DNA of 7,237 nucleotides from an uncultured Candidatus Soleaferrea sp. GTDB taxonomy: Bacteria > Bacillota > Clostridia > Oscillospirales > Ruminococcaceae. A model generated the notes under the pieces. It was not told the origin of the DNA, made no database searches, and was given only the letters and a program-made list of their open reading frames with translations. How positions within the stretch are numbered: position 1 is the first letter of the stretch; every line of letters starts with the position of its first letter. The position numbers and the translations under genes were made by a program. Shown piece by piece: positions 1-6,270 of the stretch. Location: contig CAKTAG010000046.1 in the NCBI GenBank assembly GCA_934527325.1, forward strand, positions 1-7,237, read 5' to 3'.

Positions 1-260
1 ACATCAGTCAACGTATTTTTGTTTTTGAAAGATCTAGTAACTTTGATATGCTTTCAAAAAACAATAAACTATTTATGTGGAGCTCACCCGTTCCCCAAAA
101 GTTACTTAATATGTACCAATTAGTACAAAAAAAATGTGATGAAAATAAAAAGATATATAAAGATGTTTTAATATATAAAAAAGGTTATTGTTTAACTAAT
201 TTAGATAATGCATTTATAACGGAACTTTATAATGCAAAAAATGCATATATTAATATATAA
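1..260 (+). CDS. 3' end of an unrecognised gene, truncated by the left edge
   Basis: The reading frame is open from position 3 to the TAA at 258-260. The ATG at 48 is probably internal, because at least 15 sense codons in the same frame precede it without a stop, and no ribosome binding site is visible before 48. About 85 C-terminal residues can be seen. They are rich in Lys, Asn and Tyr, with no transmembrane segment, no Cys cluster and no catalytic motif I recognise. A segment around the Met-Trp-Ser-Ser-Pro-Val-Pro stretch looks like part of a folded soluble domain, but I cannot name a family. The gene ends just before an AT-rich terminator-like hairpin, so it is probably a separate transcription unit from rex. 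Being a gene end is moderately sure; its function is unknown. Confidence 0.55.
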   Translation, partial: ISQRIFVFERSSNFDMLSKNNKLFMWSSPVPQKLLNMYQLVQKKCDENKKIYKDVLIYKKGYCLTNLDNAFITELYNAKNAYINI

Positions 261-272
261 CACAAATAAAAC

Positions 273-318
273 TTTTGAAATTTACTGATTTTAGTTGGTG
301 AATTTTAAAAGGTTTTTT
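273..318 (+). terminator. AT-rich Rho-independent terminator-like hairpin
   Basis: Bases 273-286 can pair with 297-310 over 14 positions as RNA (three of them G-U), leaving a 10-nt loop. A run of six T at 313-318 follows, with further T-rich sequence after it. It lies 12 nt after the stop of the upstream partial gene, where a terminator is expected. The stem is almost all A-U, so it is weak. Confidence 0.45.
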
Positions 319-344
319 ATTTATTTTTATAATTAATGTTTATA

Positions 345-363
345 TTGTTAATATTTTTATCAA
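345..363. promoter_or_regulatory. weak Rex-box-like half-sites upstream of rex
   Basis: TTGTTAA at 345-351 and TTATCAA at 357-363 form an imperfect dyad. Known clostridial Rex operators resemble TTGTTAA-N4-TTAACAA. Here one base of the right half differs and the spacer is 5 rather than 4, so the symmetry is off by one. Its position upstream of rex would suit autoregulation, but the match is poor and AT-rich DNA gives such matches by chance. Confidence 0.22.
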
Positions 364-371
364 TTAAACAG

Positions 372-404
372 TGTTATATCGATAAGTATAATATCGATAT
401 AACA
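372..404. promoter_or_regulatory. 33-bp perfect inverted repeat, candidate operator
   Basis: The 13-base arm at 372-384 (TGTTATATCGATA) is the exact reverse complement of 392-404, with a 7-base spacer at 385-391. An exact TATAAT (387-392) overlaps the centre. No T-run follows, so it is not a typical terminator. It sits about 70-100 bases before the rex start and looks like a protein-binding dyad. The arms do not match the Rex consensus well, so the binding protein is unknown. Confidence 0.5.
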
Positions 405-433
405 TATTGGTAATTCCAAAATGTGAATATTAG

Positions 434-442
434 TGTTATAAT
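434..442 (+). promoter_or_regulatory. extended -10 promoter element for rex
   Basis: TGTTATAAT is a perfect extended -10 (TGN then TATAAT). The hexamer 17 nt upstream (414-419, TTCCAA) is a poor -35, which an extended -10 can tolerate. Transcription would begin near 449, giving a leader of about 25 nt that includes the rex ribosome binding site. The 33-bp inverted repeat ends 29 bases upstream of the element. Confidence 0.45.
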
Positions 443-460
443 ATTAATAAAGCCAATGAA

Positions 461-466
461 GAGGAG
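461..466 (+). promoter_or_regulatory. ribosome binding site that fixes the rex start
   Basis: GAGGAG lies 7 nt before the ATG at 474. A longer reading is possible from a GTG at 423, but that start has no ribosome binding site, overlaps the promoter element and adds 17 residues that do not resemble Rex N-termini. The ATG at 474 is therefore preferred. Confidence 0.8.
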
Positions 467-473
467 TTTTTCT

Positions 474-1082
474 ATGAACAAAACAACTATTTCAAAAGCT
501 ACACTTGGGAGGTTGCCGTTATATATTCAATATTTGCAGTCCATAAGTGATGTAAACACCTCAGCTACCAATATAGCAAAGGCTTTGCAACTTGGGGAGG
601 TACAAGTTAGAAAGGATTTAAACTCTGTAAGCGGAGCAGGTAAACCGCGTGTTGGTTATGAAGTGTTGGAACTTATAAATAAATTGCAAGATGTTTTATC
701 TATATGTGAGCCTGAAGATGCTGTTATAGTAGGGGCGGGTAAATTAGGTAAGGCATTGTTAGATTTTAATGAGTTAAAACATTATGGTGTAAAAATATCT
801 GCAGCTTTTGATATCAACTCTGAAAAATGTAGAAAAACATCATCTGGGAAAAAAATATTATTGATGGATGATTTTAGAAATTATTGTGCAGATAATAATA
901 TACGAATTGGTATTATAACTGTTCCTAAAAATGTGGCGCAGAAGGTATGTGACATGATGGTTAGCTGTGGGATTATAGGAATATTAAATTTTGCACCTAC
1001 AAATTTAATTGTTCCGCCAAATGTTGTGGTAGAACAAGAGAATTTAGCATTATCGTTGGCATACCTTAAAATGCAAATTTAA
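474..1082 (+). CDS. rex: redox-sensing transcriptional repressor Rex
   Basis: This 202-residue cytoplasmic DNA-binding protein is close to the usual Rex length of about 205-215. Rex homodimers bind operator DNA when NADH/NAD+ is low and release it when NADH binds, so fermentation genes are derepressed under reducing conditions. Residues 1-80 form the winged helix: the KATLGRLPLYIQYL opening, the recognition-helix signature VQVRKDL (43-49), and GKPRVGY (56-62). A Rossmann NADH-binding domain follows, with the glycine motif GAGKLG at 87-92. The C-terminal helix (LALSLAYLKMQI) corresponds to the domain-swapped helix that holds the dimer together. The ATG at 474 was chosen over a GTG at 423 because of the well-placed GAGGAG. 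adhE follows after 22 nt, so they are probably cotranscribed, and adhE is a classic Rex target. Family assignment is secure; autoregulation is inference. Confidence 0.95.
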   Translation: MNKTTISKATLGRLPLYIQYLQSISDVNTSATNIAKALQLGEVQVRKDLNSVSGAGKPRVGYEVLELINKLQDVLSICEPEDAVIVGAGKLGKALLDFNELKHYGVKISAAFDINSEKCRKTSSGKKILLMDDFRNYCADNNIRIGIITVPKNVAQKVCDMMVSCGIIGILNFAPTNLIVPPNVVVEQENLALSLAYLKMQI

Positions 1083-1104
1083 AATTTTATAGGGGGATTT
1101 TATT

Positions 1105-3756
1105 ATGAATACAAAAGAATTAGGAATAATTGATAATGTAGAAAAATTAAGAGAAAAAATTGCAAATGTAAAAGCGGCACAAGAAAAATTTGCTAAATTT
1201 TCACAAGAGCAAGTAGATAAAATTTTTCTAGCAGCGGCAGTAGCTGCTAATAAAGCAAGAATACCGCTTGCAAAATTTGCTGTTGAAGAAACAAACATGG
1301 GTATTGTAGAAGATAAAATAATTAAAAATCACTTTGCTTCAGAATATATATATAATGCTTACCGCAGAACAAAAACTTGTGGTGTTTTAGAAGAAGATAA
1401 AGCTTATGGAATCAAAAAGATTGCAGAACCTATTGGTATTATTGCAGCAGTTATTCCAACAACTAATCCAACATCTACTGCTATTTTTAAAACACTTATT
1501 GCTTTAAAAACCAGAAACGGTATTATAATTAGTCCACACCCTAGGGCAAAAAATTGTACAATTAAAGCAGCTTCTGTAGTTTTAGAGGCTGCTGTAAAAG
1601 CTGGTGCACCAGAAGAAATTATTGGTTGGATTGATATTCCTAGTTTAGAAATGACAAACCTTTTAATGAAAGAAGCAGATATAATATTAGCAACAGGTGG
1701 CCCTGGAATGGTAAAAGCAGCATATTCAAGTGGTAAACCTGCACTTGGTGTAGGTGCTGGTAATACACCTGCTATTATTGATGATACTGCAGATGTTGTT
1801 TTAGCTGTAAATTCTATTATACATTCTAAAACTTTTGATAATGGTATGATTTGTGCATCTGAACAATCGGTGGTTGTTTTAAATAAGGTTTATGATGAAG
1901 TAAAAAAAGAATTTATTAAACGTGGATGTTATTTCTTAAATGAAGATGAAACAGAAAAGGTAAGAAAAACTATTATAATTAATGGTTCTTTAAATGCAAA
2001 TATAGTTGGGCAATCTGCATATAAAATAGCAGAATTGGCAAAAGTATCTGTTCCTAAAAATACAAAAATTCTTATTGGCGAAGTTGAATCTGTTGATATT
2101 TCTGAAGAATTTGCACATGAAAAATTATCTCCAGTTTTAGCAATGTACAAAGCAAAAAGTTTTGATGATGCAATAGAAAAAGCAGAGCAATTAATTGCTG
2201 ATGGTGGGTATGGACATACTTCGTCATTATATATTAATACATCAACAGAAGCAGAAAAAGTTAAAAAATTTGAAAATAAAATGAAAACTTGCCGTGTTCT
2301 TTTAAATACTCCATCATCACAAGGTGGTATTGGTGATTTATATAATTTTAAACTTGCACCTTCTCTTACACTGGGTTGTGGTTCTTGGGGTGGAAATTCT
2401 GTTTCAGAAAATGTAGGTGTAAAACATCTTATAAATATAAAAACTGTTGCCGAAAGGAGAGAAAATATGCTGTGGTTTAGAGCTCCAGAAAAAGTATATA
2501 TAAAAAAAGGTTGCTTACCTGTTGCACTTAATGAGTTGAAAGATGTTATGGGTAAAAAAAGAGTATTTATTGTTACAGATACATTCCTTTACAAAAATGG
2601 ATACACAAAGGCTATTACAAATAAATTAGATGAAATGGGTATTGTTCACGAAACTTTCTTTAATGTTGCTCCAGATCCAACACTTGCTTGTGCAAAAGAA
2701 GGAACAGCACAAATGAGCAATTTTGAGCCAGATTGCATAATTGCACTTGGCGGTGGTTCTGCAATGGATGCTGCAAAAATTATGTGGGTTATGTATGAAC
2801 ATCCAGAAGTTGATTTTATGGATATGGCAATGAGATTTTCTGATATAAGGAAGCGTATATACACATTCCCTAAAATGGGTGAAAAAGCGTATTTTATTGC
2901 AATTCCTACATCAGCTGGTACAGGTTCAGAGGTTACTCCGTTTGCAGTTATAACAGATGAAAAAACAGGTGTTAAATATCCTCTTGCTGATTATGAACTT
3001 ATGCCAGATATGGCAATTATAGATCCTGATTTGCATATGTCTGCACCTAAAGGGCTTACTGCAGCTTCTGGTATAGATGCTGTAACTCATGCACTTGAAG
3101 CATATGCTTCTGTTATGGCAACAGATTATACAGATGGTTTGGCTCTTAGGAGTTTAAAAATAATATTCGAAAATTTACCAAAAGCTTACGATAATGGATT
3201 AGTAGATGTTAAAGCAAGAGAAAAAATGGCAAATGCAGCAACAATGGCAGGTATGGCTTTTGCAAATGCTTTTCTTGGTGTTTGCCATTCAATGGCGCAT
3301 AAACTTGGTGCATTTCACCATTTGCCACATGGTATTGCAAATGCACTTATGATTGATGAAGTGCTTCGTTTTAATGCAGCAGAAGTCCCATCTAAAATGG
3401 GTACATTTTCGCAATATAGTTACCCACATACACTAGCACGCTATGCAGAAGTTGCAGATTACCTTGGTTTTGGTGGTAGCAATGATAGTGAAAAATTAGA
3501 AAATTTAATCAAAGAAATAGATAAATTAAAATTAAGAGTAGGTATTAAACCAACAATAAAAGAGTACAATATCGATGAAGAGGACTTTTTAGCACGGTTA
3601 GATGACATGGTTGAACAAGCTTTTGATGACCAGTGCACAGGAGCAAATCCTAGGTACCCATTAATGTCGGAAATAAAAAATATGTATTTAAAAGCATATT
3701 ATGGGTATAACCAAAATGAAGAAAATAACAATGATGTTATAGAAGAAAATAAATAA
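1105..3756 (+). CDS. adhE: bifunctional acetaldehyde-CoA/alcohol dehydrogenase AdhE
   Basis: This 883-residue fusion enzyme reduces acetyl-CoA to acetaldehyde and then to ethanol, using two NADH, in the cytoplasm; family members assemble into spirosome filaments. Residues 1 to about 440 are the CoA-acylating aldehyde dehydrogenase half, with catalytic Cys250 in FDNGMICASEQS. After a short linker, residues from about 455 to 870 are the iron-dependent alcohol dehydrogenase half, with the nucleotide-binding GGGSAMDAAK (549-558) and SAGTGSEVT around 603-611. The iron ligands appear intact: Asp658 and His662 in GIDAVTHALEAY, His728 in CHSMAHKLG, and His742 in HHLPHG. They align with E. coli AdhE D653, H657, H723 and H737, from memory. 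The start has AGGGGGA at 1091-1097, 7 nt upstream. It lies 22 nt after rex with no terminator between them, which implies an operon and probable Rex control. The length is normal and no key residue is missing. Confidence 0.97.
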   Translation: MNTKELGIIDNVEKLREKIANVKAAQEKFAKFSQEQVDKIFLAAAVAANKARIPLAKFAVEETNMGIVEDKIIKNHFASEYIYNAYRRTKTCGVLEEDKAYGIKKIAEPIGIIAAVIPTTNPTSTAIFKTLIALKTRNGIIISPHPRAKNCTIKAASVVLEAAVKAGAPEEIIGWIDIPSLEMTNLLMKEADIILATGGPGMVKAAYSSGKPALGVGAGNTPAIIDDTADVVLAVNSIIHSKTFDNGMICASEQSVVVLNKVYDEVKKEFIKRGCYFLNEDETEKVRKTIIINGSLNANIVGQSAYKIAELAKVSVPKNTKILIGEVESVDISEEFAHEKLSPVLAMYKAKSFDDAIEKAEQLIADGGYGHTSSLYINTSTEAEKVKKFENKMKTCRVLLNTPSSQGGIGDLYNFKLAPSLTLGCGSWGGNSVSENVGVKHLINIKTVAERRENMLWFRAPEKVYIKKGCLPVALNELKDVMGKKRVFIVTDTFLYKNGYTKAITNKLDEMGIVHETFFNVAPDPTLACAKEGTAQMSNFEPDCIIALGGGSAMDAAKIMWVMYEHPEVDFMDMAMRFSDIRKRIYTFPKMGEKAYFIAIPTSAGTGSEVTPFAVITDEKTGVKYPLADYELMPDMAIIDPDLHMSAPKGLTAASGIDAVTHALEAYASVMATDYTDGLALRSLKIIFENLPKAYDNGLVDVKAREKMANAATMAGMAFANAFLGVCHSMAHKLGAFHHLPHGIANALMIDEVLRFNAAEVPSKMGTFSQYSYPHTLARYAEVADYLGFGGSNDSEKLENLIKEIDKLKLRVGIKPTIKEYNIDEEDFLARLDDMVEQAFDDQCTGANPRYPLMSEIKNMYLKAYYGYNQNEENNNDVIEENK

Positions 3757-3776
3757 TAAAAAAATAAATTATTTAG

Positions 3777-3805
3777 TTGTTATAAAAGAGTTTAAGAATT
3801 ATAAA
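3777..3805 (+). promoter_or_regulatory. candidate sigma-A promoter of the hydrogenase locus
   Basis: TTGTTA (3777-3782) and TATAAA (3800-3805) are separated by exactly 17 bases, with 4/6 and 5/6 matches to the consensus. Transcription would start near 3812, leaving a leader of about 38 nt before the GTG at 3850. No strong terminator is seen between adhE and this element, so read-through from rex-adhE is also possible. Confidence 0.5.
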
Positions 3806-3849
3806 ATTTTAATAAAGGTGAGTTATACTTTTAAAGAGGTGTTTTAATT

Positions 3850-4335
3850 GTGAGAAAGTTTGATACAAAAGTACAGTATTTAAAATATAAAGTTTTACGC
3901 GAAGTAGCAAGGCACGCATGGAACAATACATTAATTGAAAGCGTGTCAGATATTCCTGAGCATATTGTGCCTGGCCCTAAGGCAACTATGCGCTGTTGTA
4001 TTTATAAAGAACGAGCAATATTAGCTAAAAGAGTAAAAATGGCCATGGGGGGCGACAGCAGTAACCCAAATGTTATAGAAGTTATTAATATTGCTTGTGA
4101 TGAATGCCCTGTAGGTGGATATGAAGTTACCAACGCTTGCAGAGGATGCTTAGCACATAGATGTGAGGATGCATGTAAGTTTGGAGCAATTAGTTTTGAT
4201 AGTAACCAGAAAGCGCATATAGATAAAAGTAAGTGTAAAGAATGTGGTGCTTGTTCAAAGGTTTGCCCATATAGTGCTATAACACACCATCAAAGGCCAA
4301 AATGCATGCAAGGTAAAAGCAATTACTATGGATGA
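3850..4335 (+). CDS. N-terminal ferredoxin-cluster part of a split group B-type [FeFe] hydrogenase
   Basis: These 161 residues match, from memory, the beginning of single-chain [FeFe] hydrogenases of group B (about 480-500 residues). Features in order: the opening MRKFDTKVQYLKYKVLREVA; PGPKATMRCCIYKERAIL (41-58); CDECPVGG (83-90); the cluster motif CRGCLAHRCEDAC (97-109); and a second motif CKECGACSKVCP (129-140). Such clusters carry electrons between a redox partner and the H-cluster. The start is a GTG with AAAGAGGTG 8 nt upstream; this N-terminus fits the family, so no other start is needed. After Arg149-Pro150 the sequence stops resembling the family, and the 11 remaining residues are out-of-frame. 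The next ORF continues the family sequence in the +1 frame, overlapping by 8 nt. It could be half of a broken gene or a separate small electron-transfer subunit; I favour the former. Confidence 0.85.
   Translation: MRKFDTKVQYLKYKVLREVARHAWNNTLIESVSDIPEHIVPGPKATMRCCIYKERAILAKRVKMAMGGDSSNPNVIEVINIACDECPVGGYEVTNACRGCLAHRCEDACKFGAISFDSNQKAHIDKSKCKECGACSKVCPYSAITHHQRPKCMQGKSNYYG
4297..4335 (+). other. frameshift junction splitting the hydrogenase
   Basis: Frame 1 reads Gln-Arg-Pro up to 4299. Family members continue with Pro-Cys-x-x-Ala-Cys-Lys-Val-x-Ala-Ile. In the +1 frame, the bases from 4301 read N-A-C-K-V-K-A-I-T-M-D-E-N and run straight into the second ORF. Only one base (A4300) lies where two codons, Cys plus one residue, are expected, so a net loss of 5 nt explains the break. 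Losing TGTGA from an ancestral CCA-TGT-GAA-AAT would give exactly the observed bases. The second Cys of the motif (4307-4309) is encoded in neither ORF as annotated, because it lies upstream of the ATG at 4328. Confidence 0.7.
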
Positions 4336-5278
4336 GAATAATGCTGCTTTGATAGATAATGATAAATGTATTTCATGTGGCGCATGTGTTTATCAATGCC
4401 CTTTTGGTGCTATTATGGATAAATCTTTTATATTAGATGCGATAGATATAATAAAGAAAAGTGAGAATAATACAGCATATAAAGTTTACGCTGTTGTAGC
4501 GCCATCTATATCAAGCCAATTTACTTATGCAAAACTTGGTCAAGTAATTACTGGTATTAAAAAACTTGGTTTTTATAAAGTTGTTGAAGCAGCATTAGGG
4601 GCTGATATGGTGGCTGCCGAAGAATCTAAAGAGCTTGCTGAAAATGGATTTTTAACTAGTTCTTGTTGCCCAGCTTTTGTATCGTATGTTAAAAAGAATT
4701 TTCCAGAATATGTTTCTAATATTTCTCATAATTTATCGCCTATGGCAACAATATCAAAATATATTAAGAGTGTAGATGCAAGTGCAAAGGTTATATTTAT
4801 TGGGCCTTGCACTGCAAAAAAATCGGAGATAAAGCTTGAAAGTGTTAAACCATATGTAGATGTTGTTATTACATTTGAGGAATTGCAAGCGCTTTTTGAT
4901 AGTAAAGATATAGATATTTTAGCGTTAGAAGAAAGTGTATTAGATGATGCATCGTATTTTGGTAGAATTTTTGCACGTTCTGGCGGTTTAGCTGATGCTG
5001 TTGTGCAAGGATTAAAAGAACAGGGTTTGGATAAAAACTTTGAATTAAAAGCTGTTGCGTGTAATGGAATAGAAGAATGTAGAAATACATTTTTAAAGAA
5101 AAATAAAAATTTAATTGATGTTAATTTTATTGAAGGTATGGCATGTTTAGGTGGCTGCATAGGTGGTGCTGGTTGCCTTACTCATACAGCAAAAGATAGA
5201 AATGAAGTAGAAAAGCATGGTAAGCAAGCAGGTGAAAAAACAATATCAAATTCAATAAAAAATTTAAAACAAAATTAA
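4328..5278 (+). CDS. catalytic H-cluster part of a split group B-type [FeFe] hydrogenase
   Basis: These 316 residues carry the active-site domain of an [FeFe] hydrogenase, which interconverts protons and H2. A ferredoxin motif CISCGACVYQCP (14-25) comes first. The H-cluster signatures follow: TSSCCPAF with Cys113/Cys114, FIGPCTAKK with Cys161, and EGMACLGGCIGGAG with Cys273 and Cys277. These match the four cubane ligands plus the proton-relay Cys of clostridial hydrogenases. All catalytic motifs are intact. The apparent ATG at 4328 overlaps the preceding stop in a short reinitiation-type arrangement, with only a distant AAGG at 4310-4313 upstream. Family homology continues upstream of this ATG in the same frame, so the ATG is probably an internal Met of an ancestral single-chain enzyme. 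Maturation would need HydE, HydF and HydG encoded elsewhere. A strong terminator follows 18 nt after the stop. Confidence 0.88.
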   Translation: MDENNAALIDNDKCISCGACVYQCPFGAIMDKSFILDAIDIIKKSENNTAYKVYAVVAPSISSQFTYAKLGQVITGIKKLGFYKVVEAALGADMVAAEESKELAENGFLTSSCCPAFVSYVKKNFPEYVSNISHNLSPMATISKYIKSVDASAKVIFIGPCTAKKSEIKLESVKPYVDVVITFEELQALFDSKDIDILALEESVLDDASYFGRIFARSGGLADAVVQGLKEQGLDKNFELKAVACNGIEECRNTFLKKNKNLIDVNFIEGMACLGGCIGGAGCLTHTAKDRNEVEKHGKQAGEKTISNSIKNLKQN

Positions 5279-5296
5279 AAAATTACATCATTTGTT

Positions 5297-5339
5297 AAAA
5301 ATCAAAACCGCCGGCTATAAGCCGGCGGTTTTGATTTTT
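5297..5339. terminator. strong bidirectional Rho-independent terminator
   Basis: A perfect 20-bp stem (5297-5316 with 5320-5339) has a 3-base loop and a GC-rich core, CCGCCGGC/GCCGGCGG. It is flanked by an A-run on the left and a T-run on the right, so it can work on both strands. It ends the hydrogenase transcript on the + strand and could also stop minus-strand transcription from the PH-domain gene, whose stop codon lies about 150 bases to the right. Confidence 0.93.
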
Positions 5340-5490
5340 AATGTTTTTTTATATTAATTGTTTTTTGTGCTGTTTACATAATTTTATGGCAACTAATTAA
5401 ATACACAGACTTTTTATTTTTAAAGTGTTTACTGTACAAATAGGGGAGATTATATCAATAAAAAAATAAATATCTAGTTTTTATATAAAC

Positions 5491-5949
5491 CTAAAAATTA
5501 AGAGTAATGTTTTGTTTATTTTCTAAATATTTTATTATTTCATATAATTGCTTTTTGTTTATACAAACAATCCATGAAGTAGTACCAGGTGTGTAAAAAA
5601 CTACAGATTTGATGTTGAATATTTTTTGGAATAACGTTTGTGTGCAAACTACATTACTAATTGATGATGTTTTTAAAAAAATATTTTTTGGAAATATAAC
5701 ACCATAGGAAATTCTTATGTAGGTAGATTCTAATGTATAAAAGATAGTTTTATATATGGCTGGAATATACCATAGGTAAATAAATAAAAAAGAAATAGAT
5801 AGGATAAAAATAGATAATTTCCAATATTTTGTGAATGGATCAAAAAATAAAGAAGTTAGTATAGAAAAAATTAGCGAGATAAAAATTAATCTTATTTTAT
5901 TTATTATTATAAATTTTTTATCAACTTTGTTATTAATAGGTAATTTCAT
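5491..5949 (-). CDS. small membrane protein with a bacterial PH domain (YdbS/YdbT-like, bPH2)
   Basis: This is a 152-residue protein with two predicted membrane helices (about residues 19-36 and 44-63) separated by a short loop containing Asp-Pro. A predicted cytoplasmic domain from about 66 to 145 follows. Its pattern (YTLESTYIRISYGVIFPK, then a beta-rich stretch and an ending helix) resembles the bacterial PH-like domain called DUF304/bPH2, seen in B. subtilis YdbS and YdbT. The length and two-helix layout suit YdbS. Its role is unclear; YdbS/YdbT have been linked to tolerance of secreted antimicrobials, but that should not be assumed here. The ATG is the only start: an in-frame stop lies four codons upstream. 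AGGAAAGG (5963-5970 on this strand) is somewhat far, 13 nt away. No partner PH gene is seen next to it. The gene is convergent with the hydrogenase locus. Confidence 0.7.
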   Translation of the reverse strand: MKLPINNKVDKKFIIINKIRLIFISLIFSILTSLFFDPFTKYWKLSIFILSISFLFIYLWYIPAIYKTIFYTLESTYIRISYGVIFPKNIFLKTSSISNVVCTQTLFQKIFNIKSVVFYTPGTTSWIVCINKKQLYEIIKYLENKQNITLNF

Positions 5950-6051
5950 ATGTCTTATTTAACCTTTCCTATATTTGTTTATTTTTATAAATAGTAATGA
6001 TTTAAAATATGGTTTAGAGTAAGTAAAGGTCAACTTTAACCTTATGGTAAT

Positions 6052-6080
6052 ATTATACCTATTTACTGTTTAAAAGGCAA
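6052..6080 (-). promoter_or_regulatory. candidate sigma-A promoter of the PH-domain gene
   Basis: On the minus strand, TTGCCT (6075-6080) and an exact TATAAT (6052-6057) are 17 bases apart. Transcription would start near 6045, leaving a leader of about 95 nt. A second candidate lies closer to the gene: TTGACC (6028-6033) with TATTTT (6004-6009), spacer 18. Either could drive the gene at 5491-5949. Confidence 0.45.
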
Positions 6081-6122
6081 CTTTTGTTTGAATATAAGTT
6101 ATTTGTAAATTTATATAACAAA

Positions 6123-6193
6123 AACCACACTGTCTATAAAATAAACTCAAAAATTAGATGCTTTGAGAGTTTATTTTATGAAACTGTGTGGTT
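6123..6193 (-). terminator. imperfect long hairpin, probable terminator of the metallopeptidase gene
   Basis: Outer arms AACCACAC (6123-6130) and GTGTGGTT (6186-6193) pair perfectly. Inner arms AAAATAAACTC (6138-6148) and GAGTTTATTTT (6167-6177) pair over 11 bases, with a partly mismatched joint between. Read on the minus strand, the hairpin ends in a run of five T (6120-6124), about 80-150 bases after the stop codon at 6271. That suits a terminator. The two-tier palindrome could instead be a small non-autonomous mobile element, but I see no clear target duplication. Confidence 0.5.
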
Positions 6194-6270
6194 AAAAAAT
6201 AAATACATAAGGTAATTTTATTTTTTAATAATTGTAAAAAATTTGTAAAGTAGGTGTTTACAAAAACACT

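Larger units (their letters stand above)
5950..6270. other. 321-base intergenic stretch between two minus-strand genes
   Basis: This stretch holds the candidate promoters of the PH-domain gene (6004-6080), its ribosome binding site (5963-5970) and the two-tier hairpin (6123-6193). The remainder (6081-6120 and 6194-6270) is AT-rich, with no coding frame or RNA gene that I can support. Confidence 0.6.

Noticed and set aside
423..473. Longer rex reading from a GTG at 423
   Set aside because: It has no ribosome binding site, overlaps the likely promoter element, and its extra 17 residues do not look like Rex. The ATG at 474 has a good GAGGAG.
1050..1298. Minus-strand frame spanning the rex-adhE junction
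   Set aside because: It overlaps two well-supported genes on the other strand and shows no motif.
4294..4312. Programmed +1 frameshift making a full-length hydrogenase
   Set aside because: A single +1 shift after CCA at 4297-4299 would join the frames, but the product would still lack the conserved Cys and its neighbour, and no stimulatory element is obvious. A 5-nt deletion explains the sequence better.
4726..5160. Minus-strand frames inside the hydrogenase gene
   Set aside because: They are antisense shadows of a clearly conserved H-cluster domain and have no features of their own.
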